Source of the DNA: Nitrosomonas communis
Lineage (GTDB): Bacteria > Pseudomonadota > Gammaproteobacteria > Burkholderiales > Nitrosomonadaceae
DNA length: 61,608 nucleotides
Reading direction: 5' to 3'
Assembly (NCBI RefSeq): GCF_024102715.1
Contig: NZ_JAGFJM010000078.1
Span: 1 to 61,608, forward strand
Shown: piece after piece, positions 36,286 to 48,500 of the stretch
Numbering within the stretch: position 1 is the first letter of the stretch
Layout: the number at the start of each line of letters is the position of its first letter
Made by a program: the position numbers and the translations under genes
Notes under the pieces: generated by a model
Seen by the model: only the letters and a program-made list of their open reading frames with translations
Database searches by the model: none
What the model was told of the DNA's origin: nothing

Positions 36286-36608
36286 CTCTATGGGAGGGTA
36301 TATTAAAGACAATATATTTAAGAAATAAGCCTAATAAAATGAATTATATTGTAGATTAATTGGAAACAAATAAATTGCATTTTATTTTTTATCTAGATTT
36401 TCTATTAGAAATCCAATTATTTGATTCTTAAGGATATTCTCATTGAGGCTCTAATGAAAAAACTTGCAAGAATTAATCAAGCTGCTTACCTGTCAAATGG
36501 ATAAAGTATGCAAAAGAATGCTTACAATGAGGGACAGATACTACTTTTAGAAAATTGGGATCGCATTAAAAGTAAGTATTAAGTTCCCCTGACTTTCAAT
36601 CCTAAATT
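36286..36608. other. AT-rich intergenic region upstream of the peptide unit
   Basis: It is very AT-rich and holds no supported gene. A 16-codon plus-strand frame (MKKLARINQAAYLSNG, from about 36453) has no Shine-Dalgarno sequence and no match. No terminator of folA was recognised. The stretch 35906-36088 on the other side of the unit is likewise empty apart from a possible trace of the IS982 transposase. Confidence 0.4.
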
Positions 36609-37121
36609 CTATGAAGCTGAAACCGTTTTACGCTCGAGCACCACAAAATGGTATGCCAGCCCATTTCCGTCTTCCATAACATGTTTTTCACGCACGGTTT
36701 CATACCAGTCGTTGCGGTCGAATTCCGGAAAAAAAGCATCTCCCTCAAACTCTTGCTGTATCTCGGTAAGATAGAGACGATGGCAATACGCCAGCGTCTG
36801 CTGGTAGATCTCCGCTCCGCCAATAATAAATATTTCCTTTCCCTGATAAAGCAAACAGGTAGTCAGCGCTTCCTCAATCGAGCCGGTGACAGTCACGCCC
36901 GCAACCGCAAAATCGAGTTGTCTGCTGATAATGATGTTGATCCGTCCCGGCAATGGTCTGCCGATCGATTCATAGGTTTTCCGCCCCATGATGATGATCT
37001 GCCCCATGGTAAGCGCTTTGAAGCGTTTAAGATCAGCCGACAGATGCCAGGGAAGCACATTATTCCGGCCAATCACGCGATTACTGGCCATTGCCGCCAA
37101 TATGGATAAACGGCTTGTCAT
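36609..37121 (-). CDS. folA: Dihydrofolate reductase
   Basis: It reduces dihydrofolate with NADPH and recycles the cofactor oxidised by thymidylate synthase. The 170-residue protein has [20 protein letters not shown] with the catalytic acid Asp30 in [24 protein letters not shown] and [13 protein letters not shown] bind NADPH. Its ATG overlaps the thyA stop as ATGA, so it is translationally coupled to thyA. Confidence 0.96.
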   Translation of the reverse strand: MTSRLSILAAMASNRVIGRNNVLPWHLSADLKRFKALTMGQIIIMGRKTYESIGRPLPGRINIIISRQLDFAVAGVTVTGSIEEALTTCLLYQGKEIFIIGGAEIYQQTLAYCHRLYLTEIQQEFEGDAFFPEFDRNDWYETVREKHVMEDGNGLAYHFVVLERKTVSAS

Positions 37122-37912
37122 ACTGCCACTGACGCCTTGATGGCTGGATGAGGATCATAATTATCCAGCACAAAATCTTCATAATTAAAATCGAAAATAT
37201 TTCTGACTGAGGGATTGAGTCTCATGGTCGGCAGCGCTCTTGGCTCACGTCCCAGTTGCTCCCGTGCCTGCGCAAGATGATTCAGGTAAAGATGCGCATC
37301 GCCAAACGAGTGCACAAAATCGCCTGGTTTCAAATCACAAACTTGCGCAATCATCAGTGTCAGCAACGCATACGAAGCAATATTGAACGGCACACCAAGA
37401 AAAATATCCGCGCTGCGTTGGTAAAGCTGACAAGAAAGCCTGTCATCGGCCACATAAAACTGAAACAACACATGGCAGGGCACCAGTCTCATTTTGTCCA
37501 GATCATGAACATTCCAGGCAGAAACAATCAGTCGTCTCGAATCAGGCATTTTTCTGATTTGCTTGATGACTTGCGAGATTTGGTCGATTGAATCCCCTTG
37601 CGGGCTTGACCAGGAGCGCCACTGATGGCCATAAATCGGACCCAGATCACCGTTTGCGTCAGCCCATTCATCCCAGATCGAGACGCCATTTTCGTTAAGG
37701 TAGGTGATATTGGTATCGCCACGCAGAAACCACAGTAATTCATGGATAATCGATCTGACATGACATTTCTTGGTCGTTACCAGGGGGAAGCCGTCTGCCA
37801 GCGCAAAGCGCATCTGATAGCCAAAAATAGACAGCGTGCCGGTACCGGTACGATCCGATTTTTGATGACCGTGCTCGAGTACATGCTGCATAAGTTGAAG
37901 ATATTGATGCAT
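37118..37912 (-). CDS. thyA: Thymidylate synthase
   Basis: It methylates dUMP to dTMP with methylenetetrahydrofolate. The catalytic Cys lies in [46 protein letters not shown] and DAHLYLNH are other signatures. The start [11 protein letters not shown] at 37912 gives 264 residues, exactly the E. coli length; the frame beginning at 37942 adds ten unlikely residues. It is divergent from the aminopeptidase gene with 36 bases between starts. Confidence 0.97.
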   Translation of the reverse strand: MHQYLQLMQHVLEHGHQKSDRTGTGTLSIFGYQMRFALADGFPLVTTKKCHVRSIIHELLWFLRGDTNITYLNENGVSIWDEWADANGDLGPIYGHQWRSWSSPQGDSIDQISQVIKQIRKMPDSRRLIVSAWNVHDLDKMRLVPCHVLFQFYVADDRLSCQLYQRSADIFLGVPFNIASYALLTLMIAQVCDLKPGDFVHSFGDAHLYLNHLAQAREQLGREPRALPTMRLNPSVRNIFDFNYEDFVLDNYDPHPAIKASVAV

Positions 37913-37948
37913 GCGTAATGAATAAAAATAAGGCAGTAACAAAAAACC

Positions 37949-39472
37949 ATGCTAAACATCGCTAGGATAGCAGATATAATAGCGCTAACTATACTGGTTG
38001 GAACCGCAATGCTCGCAACACTTTTACAAAATAATACATCCATCGACGAATCTGTTAAAGCCACCCATATTCTGGTGCTCCTTCCCAAGCTGGAAAAACT
38101 GCCCAGCAAGATTAATCTACCTGGTGAATATACGCTCAAGGCATTGCTGCTTCGGCGTGAAATACCGTTATGCCAGATTAGTGAGCTGCCGGTCTGCGCC
38201 AATTTGCAAAATGGCGCACTCTGTGCCTGGGCGATGGTGGATTTAAATAAATCTATCTTTGAGCAGCACACCTATGTCCGCAAGGCTTTGCATTTATTAC
38301 TGGAAGAAGGGCCCGCCCAGATTCATCTGTCAGTTCATGGCAATGCACACCAGAAAGAGCTCCTGGCAAAATTAGCGGTATACGTCTCCTGGATTAATGG
38401 CGCAGTGTTGCCGGTACGCAAGCTTAAGTCTGACAGAAAACCGCTGGAGTCGATCATTCTGCATGGATACGAGGATCCGAATCATTTCTTAGCATTACAT
38501 GCACAAGCGGAAGGCAATTTGCTTGCACGCGGACTGACCGGGTTACCGCCTAATGAGCTCACGCCAAAAACCTATCGCGAGCAAATCGAGAAACTCGCCA
38601 TCAATGAAAACTGGAAATATGAAGAATATGATTTGCCGGCACTGCGAAAACTGGGTGCCGGTGCCTTTATTGCGGTAGCCCAGGGCAGTGACAGTGAAGA
38701 TGCTGCCATCGTCCATTTACAGCGTAATAACGGGAAAAATACCACTAAAAAGGTTGCGCTGGTAGGGAAAGGCATTTGCTTTGATACCGGCGGGCACAAT
38801 TTGAAACCTGCTCGTTTCATGCACGGCATGCATGAAGATATGAACGGCTCGGCTGTTGCGCTGGGCGTGTTATTGGCGGCAACCCGGGCTGATCTGCCTA
38901 TCAATATTGATTGCTGGCTGGCCATTGCCCAAAACCATATCAGCCCGCGCGCTTATAAGCAAAACGATGTGATTACAGCGTTAAACGGCACCACCATAGA
39001 AATCATCCATACTGATGCAGAAGGCCGCTTGGTGCTTGCTGACACCTTGACCTTGGCAGGGAAGCAAAAACCTGACCTGATCATTGATTTTGCTACCTTG
39101 ACAGGCAGTCTCATTACCGCCCTGGGGTCACGTTATAGCGGCATCTTCAGCAATCGCGAGCATCTGATCCAGAAAGCGCTCGCTGTTGGAAAGTCATGTG
39201 GTGAGCGTGTCTGTGCTTTCCCTATGGATGCTGACTACGAGACTGAGCTTGAAAGCAAAATTGCTGATATCAAGCAATGCCTGCTGGACAGCGACTTTGA
39301 TCATATTCTTGCCGCGCGCTTCCTCAATCGGTTTGTCAATGACGTGCCTTGGCTGCACATGGATCTGTCCGCATGCAATCACAAAGGCGGTCTCGGTGCT
39401 GTTGGAACTGATATCACTGGCTTTGGCGTTGCCTGGGCTATCGCCTTTCTACAGAAATTTCTTACTAGCTGA
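37949..39472 (+). CDS. Leucyl aminopeptidase family protein (M17)
   Basis: This M17 metallopeptidase is predicted to release N-terminal residues from peptides. The C-terminal catalytic domain has [28 protein letters not shown] and the signature [16 protein letters not shown], with NTDAEGRL changed only at its first residue. The N-terminal 190 residues are weakly conserved. The first 20 residues are hydrophobic and may not be translated; an ATG at 38009 is an alternative. It does not look like the classical PepA/CarP DNA-binding form. Confidence 0.88.
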   Translation: MLNIARIADIIALTILVGTAMLATLLQNNTSIDESVKATHILVLLPKLEKLPSKINLPGEYTLKALLLRREIPLCQISELPVCANLQNGALCAWAMVDLNKSIFEQHTYVRKALHLLLEEGPAQIHLSVHGNAHQKELLAKLAVYVSWINGAVLPVRKLKSDRKPLESIILHGYEDPNHFLALHAQAEGNLLARGLTGLPPNELTPKTYREQIEKLAINENWKYEEYDLPALRKLGAGAFIAVAQGSDSEDAAIVHLQRNNGKNTTKKVALVGKGICFDTGGHNLKPARFMHGMHEDMNGSAVALGVLLAATRADLPINIDCWLAIAQNHISPRAYKQNDVITALNGTTIEIIHTDAEGRLVLADTLTLAGKQKPDLIIDFATLTGSLITALGSRYSGIFSNREHLIQKALAVGKSCGERVCAFPMDADYETELESKIADIKQCLLDSDFDHILAARFLNRFVNDVPWLHMDLSACNHKGGLGAVGTDITGFGVAWAIAFLQKFLTS

Positions 39473-39491
39473 TTGATAATTAATTTTACCT

Positions 39492-40868
39492 CTAAGAATT
39501 TTCAGCTAGACGGATTTTATTGGAATTACCCATTCTAAGGGTGAGTTTCTGACCGATGGAGAGACGTTCGCTATTACCATTCCAGGATTTGATTTCTTTT
39601 ATATCAATCCCATACCGCCTAGCGATATCGTGCAATGTATCACCCTTCTTGACGATATAGATAATCTGGTCATTCAATGGTAAGTAGGCATTAGACTTGG
39701 TGTTATTTTGTGCCAGATAATCATTCTCCCTGGTCCTGTTTTTGTTACGCGGCACCAATAAAGTCTGCCCTTTTCGCAACGTATCATTCTCAGAAATCCC
39801 ATTGATTTCTGCAAGCTCGACCACATCGATTGTATATTTGCTCGACAAATCCTCGATCGTTTCAGCTTCTTTTACTCGATAAACCCGCCATGAAACAAGC
39901 GACTCATCGTAATTCTCAAGATTGGTTACGAAGGTTTTTACCTTATTGACCGGCAATAACAACGTACGTGACGAATTATCAATTCTGATAATGGGCCGAT
40001 GGTAGGCTGGATTAAGTGCAGTAAATTCATTTTCTGGCACACCCGCAAGCTTGGCTGCTAGCTTCACATCGATATGTTGCGTGATTTCAACCTGTTCAAA
40101 GTAAGGTCGATTGGGCAGCGGCTTGAGCTTGACACCAAAATTTTCCGGATTGGCAATAATATTCCTGACAGCGATGAGTTTGGCAACATGATTTCTGGTT
40201 TCGCTGGGTAGCTGAAGATCCCGGAAGTCGACTCGGCCATTCTCACTATACTGCACATCCAGGGATTTTTTTAGCATACCTTCCCCGCAATTATACGCCG
40301 CTAGCGTCAATTTCCAATCACCAAACATTTTATACAGCTTTTGCAGATAGTCTAAGGCAGCCCGTGTCGCTGCGACCACATCGCGCCGCTCATCATACCA
40401 CCAGTTCTGTTCCAGACCGAATGCTTTACCGGTAGAAGGGATAAGCTGCCAAAGACCAGAAGCATGTTTGTGAGAATAGGCCTCTGGATTAAAAGCGCTT
40501 TCTACAATAGGAATAAGCGCAATCTCAGTGGGCATACCGCGTCGCTCCACTTCTTCCACAATATGAAATAGATAACGCCTGCTTCGCTCAACGATATGAT
40601 CGATATATTTTTGATGGCGAGTAAAATTATTTTCGTTATGGCGCACTTCCTGACTGTGCATATCTGCAAGAGTAAAACCGTTGCGTATGCGCGCCCATAA
40701 ATCATCCAAACGCTTGTTTGAATTGGCAACACCCTTCTTTATGCCCGAGGAATAATTATTTTTATTTGCTAAAGTTTTTTCGGCTATTGCCGTAGTTGGT
40801 AAAAAGGCCAGTATCATACTGGCTATGAATAGTGATATCAGATTGGGTATGATTTCTTTTCTTAGCAT
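39492..40868 (-). CDS. mltD: Membrane-bound lytic transglycosylase MltD
   Basis: It cuts the glycan strands of peptidoglycan in the periplasm. An N-terminal hydrophobic segment (about 8-28) ends in a signal-like TAIAEKT without a lipobox Cys. The SLT domain has the catalytic Glu in IPIVESAFNPEAYS, then ASGLWQLIPSTGKAFGL and LTLAAYNCGEG. Two LysM domains follow (about 330-378 and 400-447; YIVKKGDTLHDIARRYGI is clear). The 458-residue length fits. It is convergent with the aminopeptidase, 19 bases apart. Confidence 0.94.
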   Translation of the reverse strand: MLRKEIIPNLISLFIASMILAFLPTTAIAEKTLANKNNYSSGIKKGVANSNKRLDDLWARIRNGFTLADMHSQEVRHNENNFTRHQKYIDHIVERSRRYLFHIVEEVERRGMPTEIALIPIVESAFNPEAYSHKHASGLWQLIPSTGKAFGLEQNWWYDERRDVVAATRAALDYLQKLYKMFGDWKLTLAAYNCGEGMLKKSLDVQYSENGRVDFRDLQLPSETRNHVAKLIAVRNIIANPENFGVKLKPLPNRPYFEQVEITQHIDVKLAAKLAGVPENEFTALNPAYHRPIIRIDNSSRTLLLPVNKVKTFVTNLENYDESLVSWRVYRVKEAETIEDLSSKYTIDVVELAEINGISENDTLRKGQTLLVPRNKNRTRENDYLAQNNTKSNAYLPLNDQIIYIVKKGDTLHDIARRYGIDIKEIKSWNGNSERLSIGQKLTLRMGNSNKIRLAENS

Positions 40869-41119
40869 GAGTGTGTTGCATCCTTAATTTTCAAAACGAT
40901 CAATATCTCTGAAAATTCAGATTCGATCATGCCTGCATCACCGATGATGACTCACTCTCCGTCGCCTATCGGTTATCTAACGCACCGTTATACTTGCAGA
41001 CAAGTGCTACATCATTGCTTCCGCACTTACTCCTAAATTGTTAATGAATTCCCTAATGCTATAGGGTGTTAAATTTCAAAAGAAGCAATCCAGCAAATAA
41101 CAGTATTGTGCTGTCAACG

Positions 41120-42298
41120 TTAATCCCAGCTCAATACACCGCCGGTTTGGTATTCTATGACGCGTGTCTCAAAGAAATTCTTTTCTTTCTTCAGATCAAT
41201 CATTTCCGACATCCAGGGAAAGGGATTGCTCGCATCAGCGAACAGAATATCGAGACCTATCTGCTGGCAGCGGCGATTGGCAATAAAGCGCAAATATTCC
41301 TTGAACATTGATGCATTCAAGCCTAATACACCACGCGGCATAGTGTCTTCCGCATATCGGTATTCAAGCTCCACTGCTTTTTGTATCAATGCACTAATTT
41401 CCTGACGGAATTCTTTTGTCCATAGCTTCGGGTTTTCCAGCTTGATCTGATTGATGACATCAATGCCAAAATTGCAATGCATGGATTCATCGCGCAAAAT
41501 ATACTGATACTGTTCGGCTGATCCCGTCATTTTGTTTTGACGTCCTAATGCCAGAACCTGGATAAACCCAACATAGAAGAACATGCCTTCCATGATGCAG
41601 GCAAACACAATCAAACTTTTCAGCAATTGCTGATCTGTTTCCAGTGTGCCTGTTTTAAATCCTGGATCGGTTAATGTATCTATGAATGGAATCAGGAATT
41701 CATCCTTATCACGAATTGATTCGATTTCATGATAGGCATTAAAAATTTCACCTTCATTCAGCCCGAGTGATTCGACGATGTATTGATAGGCATGAGTATG
41801 AATGGCTTCCTCAAAGGCCTGGCGCAAAAGATATTGCCGGCATTCAGGATTGGTGATATGGCGATAAGTACCCAGCACAATATTGTTTGCTGCCAATGAA
41901 TCGGCTGTGACAAAAAAACCCAGGTTGCGCTTGACCAGACGGCGCTCGTCTTCGGTCAATCCATTCGGATCTTTCCACAGCGCAATATCGCGACTCATAT
42001 TGATTTCCTGTGGCATCCAGTGATTGGCGCAGGCTGACAGATACTTCTCCCACGCCCATTTATATTTGAATGGAACCAATTGATTCACATCTGCCTTGCA
42101 ATTGATAATACGCTTGTCTTCAACGGAGATGCGGCGGTAGGCATCCTCTGTTGAATTTTCACTCGATCTATCAAGATAATTACCAGCTGACGTATCGCTT
42201 GCTGCAGCAGAATACAAGGCCGGATCTGATGTGCCGCTCAATAGGCTTTTCTTGAGAATATTCTCCGGTTGCAGGGGTTCATCGTCAAATGTCAACAT
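41120..42298 (-). CDS. nrdB: Class Ia ribonucleotide reductase, beta subunit
   Basis: NrdB holds the di-iron centre and tyrosyl radical that start ribonucleotide reduction. The motif [13 protein letters not shown] keeps the metal-binding Glu and His and the radical Tyr in the E-x2-H-x3-Y spacing of E. coli NrdB. Further ligands are seen in [14 protein letters not shown]. The C-terminus GGVLSWD would dock on NrdA. The 392-residue length is typical. It lies 44 bases after nrdA. Confidence 0.96.
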   Translation of the reverse strand: MLTFDDEPLQPENILKKSLLSGTSDPALYSAAASDTSAGNYLDRSSENSTEDAYRRISVEDKRIINCKADVNQLVPFKYKWAWEKYLSACANHWMPQEINMSRDIALWKDPNGLTEDERRLVKRNLGFFVTADSLAANNIVLGTYRHITNPECRQYLLRQAFEEAIHTHAYQYIVESLGLNEGEIFNAYHEIESIRDKDEFLIPFIDTLTDPGFKTGTLETDQQLLKSLIVFACIMEGMFFYVGFIQVLALGRQNKMTGSAEQYQYILRDESMHCNFGIDVINQIKLENPKLWTKEFRQEISALIQKAVELEYRYAEDTMPRGVLGLNASMFKEYLRFIANRRCQQIGLDILFADASNPFPWMSEMIDLKKEKNFFETRVIEYQTGGVLSWD

Positions 42299-42342
42299 TA
42301 TCGCTACTCCTTATTCTTATTAATTGCATTCATACACGATTA

Positions 42343-45210
42343 TCATTGGCACGATTCACAGCCAGGATCATCAATTGCACAATATTTGATTTCTGCCGTC
42401 ATCTGCTGCTGAGCGCTTGCTGCAGTCATGCCGCTACTCGCTGGTACCGCATTGAGCGCGCCGGTGTATACCGTCGATTTTTCTGCTGTCGTGGCGCCCA
42501 TCGAGCGCAAATAGTAGGTTGTCTTGAGTCCCCGCAGCCAGGCAAGCTTATATATGTCATCCAGTTTTTTGCCAGAAACACCCGCCATATAGATATTGAG
42601 CGACTGCGCCTGATCGATCCATTTTTGCCGTCGGGCTGCCGCCTCAACCAGCCAGCGCGGATCCATTTCGAATGAAGTTGCATACATGTTGCGCATATCT
42701 ACAGGAATGCGGTCTATTTTGCCGATCGCACCATCGTAATACTTGAGATCAGCAATCATTACCTCATCCCACAAATCGTGTTTTTTCAGTTCATTGACCA
42801 GCCAGTTATTGGCGATGGTGAACTCACCAGACAAATTGGATTTAACATAAAGATTCTGATAGGTGGGCTCGATGCTCGCTGAAACACCGACGATATTGGA
42901 GATGGTGGCAGTCGGCGCGATGGCCAGGCAATTGGAATTTCTCATGCCGTGCCTCTTGATACGCGCACGAAGCTTGTCCCACGGCAGTGTGACCGACGTA
43001 TCCACCTCAACAAAATTGCCGCGCTCTTCGCGCAATAACTCCAGAGTATCCTGCGGCAAAATGCCGCGGTCCCACAAGCTGCCACGATAGGAAGCATAGC
43101 AGCCGCGTTCTTCCGCTAATTCTGTCGAGGACCAATAAGCATGGTAAGCAATCGCTTCCATTGAGCGATCTGCAAACTCTACCGCTTCTTCGGAAGAATA
43201 GGAAATGCCAAGCTTGTACAAACAATCCTGGAATCCCATGATACCCAGCCCAACCGGTCTGTGTCTAAGATTGGCATTGCGTGCTTTGGCGACGGCATAG
43301 AAATTGATATCGATTACATTATCAAGCATACGCATGGCCGTGCTGATCGTGCGCTTGAGCTTGTCCATATCCAGCTTGCCATCACTAATATGCGCCGGCA
43401 GATTGATCGACCCCAGGTTGCAGACAGCAATCTCCTGCTCGCTGGTATTTAAGGTGATTTCAGTACAAAGATTGGAACTATGCACCACTCCGACATGATT
43501 CTGGGGTGAGCGTATGTTGCAGGGATCCTTAAACGTAATCCATGGGTGTCCTGTCTCGAACAGCATGGTCAGCATTTTCCGCCACAATTGCTGCGCAGGA
43601 AGTCTTCTATGCAGAGCAATTCCACCCTCCGCCGCCTTTTTCTCGTAGCCGAGATAAGCTTGCTCAAATGCCTTGCCATACTTGTCATGCAGATCCGGTG
43701 CATCGGAGGGTGAAAACAGCGTCCAGTCTCCTCCTTCCATCACTCGCTTCATGAACAAGTCAGGCAGCCAGATGGCCGTATTCATATCATGCGTCCGGCG
43801 ACGGTCATCGCCGGTATTTTTGCGCAGATCCACAAACTCCTCGATATCAAGATGCCAGCATTCCAGATAAGCGCATACCGCACCCTTACGCTTGCCACCT
43901 TGATTGACCGCCACTGCGGTATCTGACACAACCTTGAGAAAAGGAACCACGCCTTGTGACTTGCCATTGGTGCCTTTAATACGGGATCCCATCGCCCGCA
44001 CTGGCGTCCAGTCATTACCCAGTCCGCCCGCAAACTTGGAAAGCAAGGCATTTTCCTTAATCGCATCAAAGATACTGTCCAGACTGTCCGGCACAGTAGT
44101 CAGATAACAGGAAGACAGCTGCGGACGGCAGGTACCCGAATTGAACAGCGTTGGCGTCGAGCTCATAAAATCAAATTTGGACAACACTTGATAGAACTCG
44201 ATGGTACGCGTCTCACGATCGATTTCATTGAGCGCGAGTCCCATTGCTACCCGCATGAAAAAAGCTTGTGGCAGTTCGATGCGTTTTTCATTGATATGGA
44301 GAAAATAACGATCGTACAGCGTCTGCAAGCCAAGATAACCAAACTGCATGTCACGATCTGCGTCCAGCACCTCGGCCAAACGGCTCAAGTCAAATTGAGC
44401 CAGGCGCTCATCCAGCAGTCCCGCATCGATCCCCTGTTTGATAAAAGCAGGAAAATATTCAGCATAACGGGATTTCATTTCGTGTTGCGTGACATCCTCT
44501 CCCAGCACCTCAAAACGGATGGTATGCAACAATAGTCTTGCCGTAACGTAACTATATGCAGGGTCTTTCTCTATCAAGGAACGTGCCGAAAGAATGAGCG
44601 ACTTTCTAACCTCTTCCACGGGCACGCCATCGTATAAATCTTTCAGCGTAGACTTAAGAATCGAGGCGCTATTCACTGCTTCGCCAAGATCGACACAAGC
44701 CGCCTCCACCAGCGCTGTCAGGCGCGTAATATCGAGCGGTATTCTATGACCATTTTCCACCACATGCAAAATAGGCGCCTGTTTCTCGGCAACCAGCTTT
44801 TCTTGTTGCCTTGCCCGTTCACGCGCACGCTCTTCACGGTACAACACATAAGATCGCGCCACATCGTGCTCACCAGAGCGCATCAACGCCAGCTCAACCT
44901 GATCCTGGATGTCCTCAATGTGAAATGTGCCACCCTCGGGCTGACGCCGGGTCAGCGCACCGACCACATCCTGGGTCAGGCGCGCCACCACCTCACGCAC
45001 GCGCGCAGAGGCAGCACCTTGTCCGCCTTCCACTGCGATAAACGCCTTGGTCATCGCGACAGAAATCTTGCCTGGTTCAAAAGCGACCACCGATCCGTTG
45101 CGGCGGATCACTTTATATTGGGAATATTGCGAACCGGGTGTAGCAGAAAATTCAGAAAAACCACTCTGAAGGACAGGATTTAAGTTTGCGCTGTCGGCCG
45201 TGAGCTGCAT
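42343..45210 (-). CDS. nrdA: Class Ia ribonucleotide reductase, alpha subunit
   Basis: NrdA reduces ribonucleoside diphosphates to deoxy forms with a radical supplied by NrdB. Two ATP-cone regions stand at the N-terminus (about 33-130 and 148-240), followed by the ten-stranded catalytic barrel: STPTLFNSGTCRPQLSSCYL with an active-site Cys, NLCTEITLNT, and LAIAPTATISNIVGVSASIE. The tail ends DDPGCESCQ, the shuttle cysteines. At 955 residues it is longer than E. coli NrdA (about 760). AAGGAG lies eight bases before the ATG. Confidence 0.96.
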   Translation of the reverse strand: MQLTADSANLNPVLQSGFSEFSATPGSQYSQYKVIRRNGSVVAFEPGKISVAMTKAFIAVEGGQGAASARVREVVARLTQDVVGALTRRQPEGGTFHIEDIQDQVELALMRSGEHDVARSYVLYREERARERARQQEKLVAEKQAPILHVVENGHRIPLDITRLTALVEAACVDLGEAVNSASILKSTLKDLYDGVPVEEVRKSLILSARSLIEKDPAYSYVTARLLLHTIRFEVLGEDVTQHEMKSRYAEYFPAFIKQGIDAGLLDERLAQFDLSRLAEVLDADRDMQFGYLGLQTLYDRYFLHINEKRIELPQAFFMRVAMGLALNEIDRETRTIEFYQVLSKFDFMSSTPTLFNSGTCRPQLSSCYLTTVPDSLDSIFDAIKENALLSKFAGGLGNDWTPVRAMGSRIKGTNGKSQGVVPFLKVVSDTAVAVNQGGKRKGAVCAYLECWHLDIEEFVDLRKNTGDDRRRTHDMNTAIWLPDLFMKRVMEGGDWTLFSPSDAPDLHDKYGKAFEQAYLGYEKKAAEGGIALHRRLPAQQLWRKMLTMLFETGHPWITFKDPCNIRSPQNHVGVVHSSNLCTEITLNTSEQEIAVCNLGSINLPAHISDGKLDMDKLKRTISTAMRMLDNVIDINFYAVAKARNANLRHRPVGLGIMGFQDCLYKLGISYSSEEAVEFADRSMEAIAYHAYWSSTELAEERGCYASYRGSLWDRGILPQDTLELLREERGNFVEVDTSVTLPWDKLRARIKRHGMRNSNCLAIAPTATISNIVGVSASIEPTYQNLYVKSNLSGEFTIANNWLVNELKKHDLWDEVMIADLKYYDGAIGKIDRIPVDMRNMYATSFEMDPRWLVEAAARRQKWIDQAQSLNIYMAGVSGKKLDDIYKLAWLRGLKTTYYLRSMGATTAEKSTVYTGALNAVPASSGMTAASAQQQMTAEIKYCAIDDPGCESCQ

Positions 45211-45265
45211 AGTCGACCTCTCCTTATTTATTGGACGCCAGAATTCAAGTAAATCAATGCAGTCA

Positions 45266-45279
45266 TACTACCTGTAGTA
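45266..45279. promoter_or_regulatory. Palindrome in the nrdA/lplT-aas intergenic region
   Basis: Perfect 6-base arms TACTAC and GTAGTA are separated by CT. It lies 56 bases upstream of the nrdA start, in a promoter-like place. It does not look like the published NrdR box (AT-rich ACACTATATATAGTGT type), so it is a candidate operator only. Confidence 0.35.
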
Positions 45280-45515
45280 GTAGACTATCGTTTTAGGTTT
45301 GCCTATTGTACTAGCTTTTGAAAAAACGAAATACATTTCTGTATTGAAAAACGCTCTTTTTTCATTAACTAGCTGATAAAAAAACAATAATCAGAAAAGG
45401 AGATTTAGGTATCACTGCCTCCGTTTTTCTCCGATTTTAAGACGAATCATGTTATGAGAAACTACGCGTGATTTATTATTAAGTGACTTATTATTCATTA
45501 TCACGAGCCTTCTCC

Positions 45516-48500
45516 ATGGACCAAAACCAATGGCAGCTGCTTGCCACCAAGCGCTTTCTGCCTTTTTTTCTCACTCAGTTCCTAGGCGCATTGAACGACA
45601 ATGTTTTCAAAAATGCGCTGGTCATACTGATTACCTATGCGACGATAGATAGCGCTGGTTTCAGCTCACAAATTATGGTAACGCTGGCGGCTGCCATCTT
45701 CATCCTGCCTTTTTTCCTTTTTTCTGCCACTGCAGGCCAGCTTGCCGATAAATGGAACAAAGCAAAGCTGATCAGCATCGTCAAATCCATAGAAATCCTG
45801 TTGATGGGCAGTGCGGCAGTGGGCTTCTTGCTAGGAAATACCATTTTTCTGCTGTGTATTCTTTTTTTAATGGGAACCCAGTCAGCATTTTTTGGACCAC
45901 TCAAATATGGCATTCTGCCAGATCACCTGCAGGATCATGAGTTGATCAGCGGCAATGCCCTGATTGAAGCTGGCACATTTTTATCCATCTTGCTTGGCAC
46001 CATACTGGGGGGACTACTGATTCTGGCCGAGAATGGTATTGCCATTATTTCAGTCTTGGTCATTATCGCTGCAGTCAGCGGCTGGCTAGCCAGTCTGTTT
46101 ATACCATCAACCAAGCCGGCATCACCCGAGATTAAGATCGGCTACAATTTATTGAACGAAACAGGCACTATCCTTCAGTACATTCGTCAGGACACCATAA
46201 TATTCCGCTCAATCCTGGGAATCTCATGGTTCTGGCTGTTTGGTGCAGCCTTTTTATCTCAATTTCCCCTTTTTGCAAAAGAAATCCTGAGAGGCGATGA
46301 GCAAGTTGTCACCTTATTTCTAGTCGTTTTTTCTATTGGCATTGGCATTGGCTCATTGTTGTGCAACAAACTCCTGAAAAGCGAAATTGCGGCAACCTAT
46401 ACGCCGCTCGGTATCCTGGGCATGACTCTCTTTACCGTTGATTTGTTTTTTGCCAGCAGCAATATCCTGCCTCTGCAAGGAGAGGAACTGATCGGCGCAA
46501 TTGCCTTTCTCGATTCGTTCGCACACTGGCGTATCTTGCTGGATCTACTGGCCATTTCCATTTGTGGTGGCATCTATGTTGTGCCGCTATATGCCCTTGT
46601 TCAGCATTGCTCGGAAGCACCCCACCGGGCACGCGTCATAGCTGGCAATAACATCATCAACGCATTATTCATGGTGATCGCAGCGCTGGGCATCAGCTTG
46701 ATGCTGGCCAGTGATTTCACCGTGACGGAAGTTTTTCTTGCTATCGCTATTCTGAATGGCCTGGTGGCAGTCTACATCGCCAGCCTATTACCGCAAGCGC
46801 TGGTCAAATCGATTCTGCAAGGGATTTTTCATATTTTCTACCGGCTGGAAATCAAAGGTCTGGAAAATTACCAGAAAGCAGGAGAAAAAACACTGATCAT
46901 AGCCAATCACTTGTCATTCCTGGATGCCATCCTACTAAGCATCAGCATTCCCGCGCCGCTGTGTTTTGCCATCAATATGCACATCGCACGACGATGGTGG
47001 ATCAGGCCGTTTCTATTTCTGGCTGACACTGTCACAATCGACCCTGCCAAGCCGATGTCTACCCGGTTATTGATTGAGAAGGTAAGAAGCGGCCAGAAAG
47101 TCGTCATTTTTCCAGAGGGTAGACTGACACAAACCGGCTCCCTGATGAAAGTTTATGAGGGCCCTGCCATCATTGCCGACAAATCTAATGCCCTGCTTCT
47201 ACCAATCAGTATCTCAGGCGCTCAATACACCCCTTTCTCCAGACTGAAAGGCAGAATCCGGCTTCGCTGGTTCCCTAAAATCTCCCTTACCTGCATGCCG
47301 CCTGAATCATTTGATCTTCCGCCGCAAATCCAGGGAAAGCGACGCAGACGTCTTGCCAGCATCAAGCTTTACGACATCATGACCACCATGATGTTTCAAA
47401 GTAATGAACTCAAGCAAACCTTATTTCAATCCCTGCTGGATGCAACAGCCATTCATGGCAGAAAACATATCATCGCTGAAGATATTGAACGCATGACATT
47501 GAGCTACATGCAACTGATCACTCGCAGTTTTATTCTGGGAAACAGTTTGCGCAGACTTACCCAGCCAGGAGAAAACGTAGGGGTGTTATTGCCTAATATG
47601 AGCAGCACGTTGATTTGTTTTTTCGCATTACAAGCCTTTGGCCGCATCCCCGCCATGTTAAATTTCTCCGTCAGTAAAAAGAATCTGGTGGGCGCCTGTC
47701 AACTTGCACAAATCAAATCAGTTATCACTTCCAAACGCTTCATTGAAACGGCAAAGCTCACTGACATGATCGATGAATTGCGAAAGCAGCATGTCACAAT
47801 ATGTTATCTGGAAGATATCCGCCAACACCTGCATTGGTGGAACAAGCTGACAGGATACTTAGCCGGTTGGGTTCCGCACCTTTATTATCGTCTTACCAGT
47901 CCCTCCCAGAATGCGGCTGCAACTGCGGTGGTCTTATTTACCTCTGGCTCTGAAGGGGCACCCAAAGGGGTGGTACTCAGTCACATCAATTTACAGGCCA
48001 ACCGTTTTCAGGTATCCGCTGTGATTGATTTTGGCCCGACAGATATCGTGTTCAATGCATTACCTATTTTTCATTCATTTGGTCTGACAGGCGGCACGCT
48101 GTTACCGATATTATCCGGCATAAAAACGTTTCTGTACCCTTCGCCCCTGCATTATCGGGCGATCCCTGAACTGGTGTATGACACCAATGCCACCCTCCTC
48201 TTTGGCACCGATACCTTCCTGGCGGGTTATGCCCGATATGCTAACCCTTATGATTTTTATAGCCTCCGCTATGTCTTCGCGGGAGCAGAAAAGTTAAAGG
48301 AAAGCACGCGCAGAACATGGTCAGAAAATTTTGGCGTGCGCATTTTCGAAGGCTATGGTGCTACTGAAACAGCACCCATCCTGAGCATCAATACTCCTAT
48401 GCATAATCGGGCCGGATCAGTAGGCCGACTGCTGCCAGGCATTCACTACCAACTGGAAAAAATACCGGCTATTAAAAATGGCGGCAAGTTACTGGTCTGC

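Noticed and set aside
41051-41066. CCCTA / TAGGG stem after nrdB as a terminator
   Set aside because: Only five base pairs and no clear T-run on the minus strand.
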